Assembly (NCBI GenBank): GCA_934365945.1
Contig: CAKRNE010000019.1
Location: 1-44,400 of the forward strand
Direction: 5' to 3'
Source of the DNA: an uncultured Agathobacter sp.
GTDB taxonomy: Bacteria > Bacillota > Clostridia > Lachnospirales > Lachnospiraceae
Length of the DNA stretch: 44,400 nt
The first letter of the stretch is position 1. Each line of letters starts with the position of its first letter. The notes under the pieces were generated by a model, which was not told the origin of the DNA, did not search any database, and worked only from the letters and a program-made list of their open reading frames with translations. Shown here piece by piece: positions 39,261 through 44,400 of the stretch. A program made the translations under genes and the position numbers.

Positions 39261-40581
39261 ATTTGTGTGCTGTGTGGCAAGTGAGAATCCCGACAGCAAG
39301 CGCCATAAACACGTGCGATACAAGCATAGCCCACAGATATGCGTCTATCCCATAGCGCGGGATGAGAAGCACAATCATCAGTATTCTTATAGCGCAGGTG
39401 AGCAGATTGACAAAAAGCACCTGCTTCGCTTTCCCAAGACCGTGCAGTATGCTGCTAAGCATTCCACTTATGTGCATCAGCGGGCACAGAAAACACAGCC
39501 TTCTGAGAAAATACCCGCACAGCTTCGATGAAAAAAGAAAATCCCCTATAAAATCTGACAGCATATAGAATGTGCATGTAAATACAAGTCCAAAGCACAG
39601 TCCGAATAATGCGCAGGAGTTTATGGCTTTTGTGATTTTGGTATCCTTTCCGGCGGCATTTGCTTCAGAAACAGATGGCAGAAGCATCACGCAGGCACAG
39701 CTGCAAAGCACGCCGGGAAATAAAAGCACAGGCAGGGTGAGTCCGGAAATGGTTCCGAATACGTCAAGGGCCGATGCCGGTGATAGTCCGTAGAGCTTAA
39801 GAGTTCTTGGGATAAGTACATTTTCGATGGAGGATGAAAAGCTCACCAGTATGTAGTTTAGTGATAAGGGAATGAAAAGTGCAGCCATGCCAAAGGCTGT
39901 TGTTTTCAGGCCTTTGACTGATAATTTAAAGCATGAAAAATCTTTTTTTACAGTGACAACGGAAAAGACGGTTGCGCACGCCTCGCCTGCCACGATGCCG
40001 AATATCGAGTATACAGGCTTAAAGCCACTGCTGACGTCTGACAGCATTGAATATATCAGATAGCAGGTGCCGATGCGCGCGATCTGCTCAATTAATTGTG
40101 TGGCAGCGGGAACGGCAGCTTTTTTTAGGCCGTAATAGTATCCGTTTATACAGGAATGGATGGCTGCAGGCAGAATGGAAAAGGACAATGCCTTGACAAG
40201 CGCACTACAGCGCGGCTCGCTTAAAATATAAAGGCTTATGTAGTTGGCATTGGAATACATAATAATTGTGAGTAAAAGTGCGATGACGGCTGACATAATT
40301 ATTGCGCAAAGGAGTATAGTCTGCCTGTTTTGCGGCTTTTCGGCAACAAGCTTTGATGTGGCGGTCTGAAAGCCGTTACAGCAGAGTGACATGCATACGG
40401 ACATGAGTGGAATCACAAGCTGATAGAGTCCAAGACCTGTTGAGCCCATGACATTATTTAAAAATATGCGAAAGAAAAATCCCATAAACCGACTGGTTGT
40501 ACTGGCAAGTGTCAGAAAAATAGTTCCGGTCACAAGTGGATTGGATAAATATTTTTTTACAATCAAAAAATCACCTGTCAT
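39259..40581 (-). CDS. SpoVB/MurJ-like flippase (MOP superfamily)
   Basis: A 440-residue membrane protein with about twelve to fourteen hydrophobic segments, beginning GTIFLTLASTTSRFMGFFFR and IFLNNVMGSTGLGLYQLVIP, the standard opening of stage V sporulation protein B and related polysaccharide or lipid II flippases. Likely task: flipping a lipid-linked envelope precursor, perhaps in the spore cortex. Start is uncertain: the ATG at 40581 lacks a ribosome site and lies in an inverted repeat, whereas the TTG six codons in (40566) is preceded by AGGTGA and gives the usual N-terminal length. Convergent with efp. Confidence 0.85.
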   Translation of the reverse strand: MTGDFLIVKKYLSNPLVTGTIFLTLASTTSRFMGFFFRIFLNNVMGSTGLGLYQLVIPLMSVCMSLCCNGFQTATSKLVAEKPQNRQTILLCAIIMSAVIALLLTIIMYSNANYISLYILSEPRCSALVKALSFSILPAAIHSCINGYYYGLKKAAVPAATQLIEQIARIGTCYLIYSMLSDVSSGFKPVYSIFGIVAGEACATVFSVVTVKKDFSCFKLSVKGLKTTAFGMAALFIPLSLNYILVSFSSSIENVLIPRTLKLYGLSPASALDVFGTISGLTLPVLLFPGVLCSCACVMLLPSVSEANAAGKDTKITKAINSCALFGLCFGLVFTCTFYMLSDFIGDFLFSSKLCGYFLRRLCFLCPLMHISGMLSSILHGLGKAKQVLFVNLLTCAIRILMIVLLIPRYGIDAYLWAMLVSHVFMALAVGILTCHTAHK

Positions 40582-40632
40582 ATGTTGTCTTAGAAGTATA
40601 TGTGCTTCTTTGCATATATATGACAGGTGATT
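40569..40632. repeat. inverted repeat with inner hairpin at the flippase start
   Basis: AATCACCTGTCATAT (40569-40583) is repeated inverted as ATATGACAGGTGATT (40618-40632), 15 perfect bp; between them AGAAG/CTTCT (40592-40609) forms a second stem. The left arm contains the flippase ATG and AGGTGA site on the minus strand. The right arm puts the same MTGD codons on the plus strand. Confidence 0.8.
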
Positions 40633-40717
40633 ATTTAATGTGTGCCAAACAGCTATTCTACGCTAAACAACTGTTATGCTCTTATATGACCGGTAGCGTT
40701 ATCTTATATTTGTGAGA

Positions 40718-41548
40718 TTAACCCATAAAGTGGCGGATAGCCTTGGCTACGCCGTCGTTTTCGTTTGTGTCGGTGACGTAATCAGCCTGCGCCTTAAGCT
40801 CATCGGTTGCATTCCCCATGGCCACGCCGATGTGTGCGGCTTTTACGATAGCCATGTCGTTTTCGGTGTCACCGACAGCCATTGTCTCATCGTCTGCGAT
40901 ACCCAGGATTTGAGCCAGTTTATGAAGCGCTACACCCTTGTCTACGCCTGCTTTTGTAAATTCCAGATTGCCGTAGCCACCGCTTACAAGCGTGATTTCA
41001 GGGATTTTTTTCAGATGTTCAAATACCTCGTCGCGGCAGTAGAAGTTATCATCTGCATCCTTTGGAAAATTGATGGTCATTTTCTGCATATGATAATTGT
41101 TTTCGCGCATCATTTCAGTGATATCGTTCACGCGCTTTCTGGTTGTCATGATGTATTCCTTTATAGAAGGAGGCATTTTGAGCTCCTTTGCATCCTCGAG
41201 ACACTTGTACGGAGAATAGCCACAGCCGTTTATGAAGGCGTCCATATGAACGCGCTTTGTCATCAGGTAATCGATTATTGAAAACGCTGTCTCATCAGAA
41301 AGGCAGTTTTCGTAAAGACATTTTTGGGTGTCAATCTCGTAGATTGCACTTCCGTTTGCAGTGATAGCGTAGCGGATGCCGGTGCCCTTAATTGCATCAA
41401 ACGGCAGTCCGCCGAATGGACGACCGGTGGAGATAACCACATTTATTCCTGCGGCAGTTGCCTCTTTTATAGCTTTTATATTTTCCTCTGATATCTGACT
41501 TTGGTTGTTGAAAAGTGTTCCGTCGAGATCTAAAGCGATAAGTTTCAT
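40718..41548 (-). CDS. Cof-type HAD sugar phosphatase
   Basis: A 276-residue HAD IIB enzyme similar to YidA. Motif I LIALDLDGTLFNN (3-15), motif II VVISTGRPFGGL, the Lys of motif III in TKAGVDKGVALHKLA, and motif IV MAVGDTENDMAIVKA. YidA-like members remove phosphate from sugar phosphates such as erythrose 4-phosphate; the true substrate is not determined. AAAGGA stands before the ATG on the minus strand. Single gene, divergent from metH. Confidence 0.92.
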   Translation of the reverse strand: MKLIALDLDGTLFNNQSQISEENIKAIKEATAAGINVVISTGRPFGGLPFDAIKGTGIRYAITANGSAIYEIDTQKCLYENCLSDETAFSIIDYLMTKRVHMDAFINGCGYSPYKCLEDAKELKMPPSIKEYIMTTRKRVNDITEMMRENNYHMQKMTINFPKDADDNFYCRDEVFEHLKKIPEITLVSGGYGNLEFTKAGVDKGVALHKLAQILGIADDETMAVGDTENDMAIVKAAHIGVAMGNATDELKAQADYVTDTNENDGVAKAIRHFMG

Positions 41549-41747
41549 AAGAAATCCTTTCTTTTGTTTGAAAAATATAGTGTTTTAGTATATTATGGTG
41601 AATAGACTATTGATTTTTGTGTTTTAAAATCGGTTACAATGATAATATAAATTTTCACAAATTTCAAGGATGAAGAGCACATAGCTTTTGCTTTGAAATA
41701 TTTTACACTGTGGAGTGAATAACAGCTGAAACAGAAAAGGAAATGAA

Positions 41748-44195
41748 ATGACAAGAGAAGAATTCAGAAAATATATCAGAGAAAACATAGTTATCCTGGA
41801 TGGCGCAACCGGTACAAACCTGATGGCGGCGGGCATGCCTGTAGGTGTGTGTCCGGAGGAATGGGTGATGGAGCATCCGCAGGTGATTCTTGATCTGCAG
41901 AGGGCCTATGTCGACAACGGAACAAATATCGTTTATGCACCTACCTTTACAGGAAACAGGATTAAGCTTTTAGAATATGGCTTGCAGGAGAAAATCAATG
42001 AGATAAATACCACACTTGTGGGTCTGTCAAAGCAGGCTGTCGGGGACAGGGCACTGGTAGCAGCAGATATGACCATGACAGGCAGACAGCTTTTTCCTCT
42101 CGGAGATCTGATGTTTGAGGAGCTTTTGGAGGTGTACAAGGAGCAGGCGAGGATTCTTGATGCGGCAGGCGCAGATGTTTTCGTGGTTGAGACAATGATG
42201 AGTCTTCAGGAGTGTAGAGCGGCAGTGCTTGCGATAAAAGAGGTCAGCGACCTTCCTATTATGGTGACACTCACCTACAACGAGGATGGCAGGACACTTT
42301 TCGGCACACCGCCTGAGACTGCGGTTGTCGTGTTGCAGTCACTTGGGGTGGATGCCATCGGAGTGAACTGCTCGACTGGACCTGCTGAGATGATAGCGCT
42401 GGTTGAGAAAATGGCGGAGTACTCCACAGTACCTCTTATTGCCAAGCCAAATGCAGGGCTTCCGGAGCTTGAGGACGGTAAAACTGTATACAAGATGACT
42501 CCGGATATGTTTGCGGATGCGATGACAGGACTTGTGAAGGCCGGTGCATCTATTGTCGGAGGCTGCTGTGGTACCACACCGGAGCATATACGTGCTCTTA
42601 CCGAGGCCGTAAAGACAATGCCTGTCCATAAGCCGCTTGAGCACCATAGAAGAGTGCTTGCGTCCGAACGAAAGAATGTAGAGATTGACTTGGACGGCAA
42701 CTTTACCGTGGTCGGAGAGAGAATCAACCCTACAGGCAAGAAAAAGCTGCAGGCACAGCTTCGTGAGGGAAAGCTTGACCTGGTGCGCCAGATGGCTATG
42801 GAGCAGGAGACAAATGGTGCGAGAATACTTGACATCAATATGGGTATGAATGGTATCGATGAGAAGGAGATGATGAAATCGGTTATATATGAGGTTTCAT
42901 CTACCGTGGACTGTCCGCTTTGTATTGATTCCAGCTATGTGGAGGTAATAGAGGAGGCTCTTAAGATTTATCCGGGAAGAGCTCTCATCAATTCCATTTC
43001 CCTTGAGACTGAAAAGATGGAAAAGCTTCTGCCTCTTGCGGCAAAATACGGAGCGATGTTCATACTTTTACCGCTTTCGGACGCAGGCTTGCCGAAGGAT
43101 GTGGAGGAGAAAAAGCAGATTATAAATACAATTTATGACAAGGCACTGTCGCTTGGAATGGCACATGAGGACATAGTGGTGGATGGACTTGTTGCGACAA
43201 TAGGTGCAAATCCAAAGGCTGCAATCGAGTGCTATGAGACCATTGCGTACTGCAAGGATGAGAAAAAGCTTCCTACAATATGTGGTCTTTCAAATATATC
43301 CTTCGGACTGCCTGAGCGTATGTACGTGAACACAGCGTTTCTTACTATGGCCATATGCAAGGGACTCACCATGGCTATTGCCAATCCATCACAGGAGCTT
43401 TTGATGAATGCGGCATTTGCATCTGATATGCTGCTCGACAGACCGGACAGCGATATAGCATACATCGAGCGTATGAGCAGGCTTGCGGAGGAAAAGGCAC
43501 AGTACGAGACTGTTGTTGTGAAAAAGTCGGATAGCGATGCGTCTGCTTCAGACGGAACAAGCGCTCCGGGCAGTAAGGATGCGGTATTTCAGGCTGTCTT
43601 AAAGGGAAACAAGGGCAGCATAATTGATGAAGTAAAGAAAATGCTTTCTGATGGTGCAAAACCTGACGAGATTATTAATAACAGCCTGATTCCGGCTATT
43701 AATGAGGTTGGAGAGCTTTTTAACCAGAAGAAGTATTTCCTGCCACAGCTTATCGGCAGCGCAAATACCATGAAGCTTGCCATAGAGCATCTGGAGCCGC
43801 TGCTTGAAAAGAAGGACTCGGGGGATGATATGCCGACTCTTGTAATTGCGACGGTAGAGGGCGATATTCACGATATAGGAAAGAACCTTGTCGTGCTTAT
43901 GCTTAAAAACTATGGCTACAACGTGATTGATATGGGAAAGGATGTACCTTGTGAGGATATCGTAAACAAGGCGCTTGAGACGAATGCGGCAGTTATCGGA
44001 CTGTCAGCTCTTATGACCACCACCATGATGCGCATGAAAGATGTAGTGGAAATATGTAAGGAAAAGGGCTGTAATAGCAAGGTTGTAATCGGCGGAGCCT
44101 GCATTACACAAAGCTTTGCGGATGAGATAGGAGCCGATGGATATTCAAAGGATGCGGCAGAGTGCGTGAAGCTTGTGGAGAGACTTCTTGGGTAG
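41748..44195 (+). CDS. metH: cobalamin-dependent methionine synthase, short form
   Basis: An 815-residue modular protein. Homocysteine methyltransferase barrel (1 to about 295): ILDGATGTNLMAAGM and zinc ligands Cys 208 (GVNCSTG) and Cys 273/274 (GGCCGTTPEHI). Pterin-binding barrel (about 315-590): VVGERINPTGKKK, LDINMGMNGIDEKEM. Cap and B12 modules (about 610-815): LIPAINEVGELFNQKKYFLP and the cobalamin motif EGDIHDIGKNL with His 708, then GLSALMTTTM and GGACIT. The C-terminal AdoMet-binding reactivation domain of the roughly 1200-residue E. coli enzyme is absent; anaerobes often supply it separately, but no such gene is in view. GGAAA precedes the ATG. Confidence 0.95.
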   Translation: MTREEFRKYIRENIVILDGATGTNLMAAGMPVGVCPEEWVMEHPQVILDLQRAYVDNGTNIVYAPTFTGNRIKLLEYGLQEKINEINTTLVGLSKQAVGDRALVAADMTMTGRQLFPLGDLMFEELLEVYKEQARILDAAGADVFVVETMMSLQECRAAVLAIKEVSDLPIMVTLTYNEDGRTLFGTPPETAVVVLQSLGVDAIGVNCSTGPAEMIALVEKMAEYSTVPLIAKPNAGLPELEDGKTVYKMTPDMFADAMTGLVKAGASIVGGCCGTTPEHIRALTEAVKTMPVHKPLEHHRRVLASERKNVEIDLDGNFTVVGERINPTGKKKLQAQLREGKLDLVRQMAMEQETNGARILDINMGMNGIDEKEMMKSVIYEVSSTVDCPLCIDSSYVEVIEEALKIYPGRALINSISLETEKMEKLLPLAAKYGAMFILLPLSDAGLPKDVEEKKQIINTIYDKALSLGMAHEDIVVDGLVATIGANPKAAIECYETIAYCKDEKKLPTICGLSNISFGLPERMYVNTAFLTMAICKGLTMAIANPSQELLMNAAFASDMLLDRPDSDIAYIERMSRLAEEKAQYETVVVKKSDSDASASDGTSAPGSKDAVFQAVLKGNKGSIIDEVKKMLSDGAKPDEIINNSLIPAINEVGELFNQKKYFLPQLIGSANTMKLAIEHLEPLLEKKDSGDDMPTLVIATVEGDIHDIGKNLVVLMLKNYGYNVIDMGKDVPCEDIVNKALETNAAVIGLSALMTTTMMRMKDVVEICKEKGCNSKVVIGGACITQSFADEIGADGYSKDAAECVKLVERLLG

Positions 44196-44208
44196 ATGAA
44201 ATTATATG

Positions 44209-44257
44209 ACTATTCAGCTTTTTTGCTTTTGGTGGTTCTGAATAGTTAAAATTTTTT
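44209..44257 (+). terminator. possible terminator after metH
   Basis: ACTATTCAG (44209-44217) pairs with CTGAATAGT (44238-44246), 9 bp, followed by TAAAATTTTTT. The stem is AT-rich and the T-run delayed, so efficiency is doubtful. Confidence 0.5.
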
Positions 44258-44278
44258 AAAATAAAATGAAAAAAGTTG

Positions 44279-44307
44279 TTGACAATAAGGTGCCGACTGT
44301 ATATAAT
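44279..44307 (+). promoter_or_regulatory. promoter of tRNA-Val
   Basis: TTGACA (44279-44284), 17-base spacer, TATAAT (44302-44307), full consensus. CCGACT/AGTCGG (44293-44318) forms an inverted repeat around the -10 box. Confidence 0.85.
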
Positions 44308-44328
44308 AATCAAGTCGGTTGACGACAT

Positions 44329-44400
44329 GGGATCTTAGCTCAGCTGGGAGAGCATCTGCCTTACAAGCAGAGGGTCACAGGTTCGAGCCCTGTAGGTCCC
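44329..44400 (+). tRNA. tRNA-Val (anticodon TAC), 3' end at window edge
   Basis: Acceptor GGGATCT/AGGTCCC with one G.T pair, D arm AGCTCAGCTGGGAGAGC, anticodon stem CTGCC/AGCAG region with loop CTTACAA (anticodon TAC), T arm ACAGG-TTCGAGC-CCTGT. The discriminator base and any CCA fall beyond the window. The strong promoter suggests the first gene of a tRNA cluster. Confidence 0.95.

Noticed and set aside
41549..41747. A SAM or cobalamin riboswitch before metH.
   Set aside because: No characteristic conserved core could be found in the short, AT-rich leader.
42275..42838. A 187-codon minus-strand frame inside metH.
   Set aside because: It is a shadow of the metH reading frame, has no ribosome site and reads as low-complexity Ser/Thr/Pro text.

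Overview
The window looks like chromosome of an anaerobic, low-GC, spore-forming-lineage Firmicute of the family Lachnospiraceae, most likely the Agathobacter/Eubacterium rectale-Roseburia neighbourhood. This is inferred from protein style, AGGAGG-type ribosome sites, TTGACA-17-TATAAT promoters, a YmxH-YchF-NrdR-YqeG block and a SpoVB-like flippase. No species call is possible from sequence reading alone.

Region 1 (1 to about 14,210) is a very AT-rich accessory island. It holds the tail of a RelE/ParE toxin, a membrane/coiled-coil protein with a degenerate GIY-YIG-like N-terminus, a WYL regulator, several unrecognised proteins and a HAD protein of the Swiss Army Knife RNA-repair type. Next comes a compact cassette: a putative zinc-binding protein, a large tandem AAA+ ATPase (CbbX/SpoVK type, with a possible third degenerate ATPase module), two proteins each built from an internal duplication, three PP2A/ApaH-like metallophosphoesterases, a DUF4253-like protein and a fourth phosphoesterase reduced by internal deletion. 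The right part is decaying (RhuM remnant, DUF2075 helicase remnant) and closes with a Cys-rich protein and a MazG-like pyrophosphohydrolase. Two genes share an almost identical promoter-proximal motif (1111-1150 and 4231-4270) on either side of the WYL gene. The AAA+/phosphoesterase cassette is the best candidate here for an undescribed system.

Region 2 (14,210-19,560) starts with a LacI-MATE exporter pair preceded by a palindrome with a central CG. It continues with a second accessory scar: a frameshifted HNH nuclease, an ABC-type AAA ATPase overlapping a short TOPRIM-like partner (the layout of OLD/PARIS-type defence pairs), a DUF7662 fragment, a shortened XRE regulator, a DJ-1/PfpI protein and a GNAT fragment.

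Region 3 (19,560-31,340) has a YitT membrane protein behind a strongly structured leader RNA, tRNA-Lys(CTT), a Cof-type HAD phosphatase, an alanine/glycine:cation symporter followed by an NSS-family transporter, a sigma-factor-like protein without region 4, a DUF11 repeat protein without signal peptide, and a MoxR-DUF58-transglutaminase operon.

Region 4 (31,340-44,400) is core chromosome. A glucose-family PTS permease sits behind a promoter, a GlcT-like antiterminator target and a terminator, and is followed by its PRD antiterminator. Then come ychF, a ymxH gene whose ribosome site and start codon lie in a 17-bp hairpin, nrdR, a small unknown gene overlapping yqeG, rpiB, efp, a SpoVB-like flippase, a Cof-type phosphatase, a short-form cobalamin methionine synthase and tRNA-Val(TAC) at the window edge.
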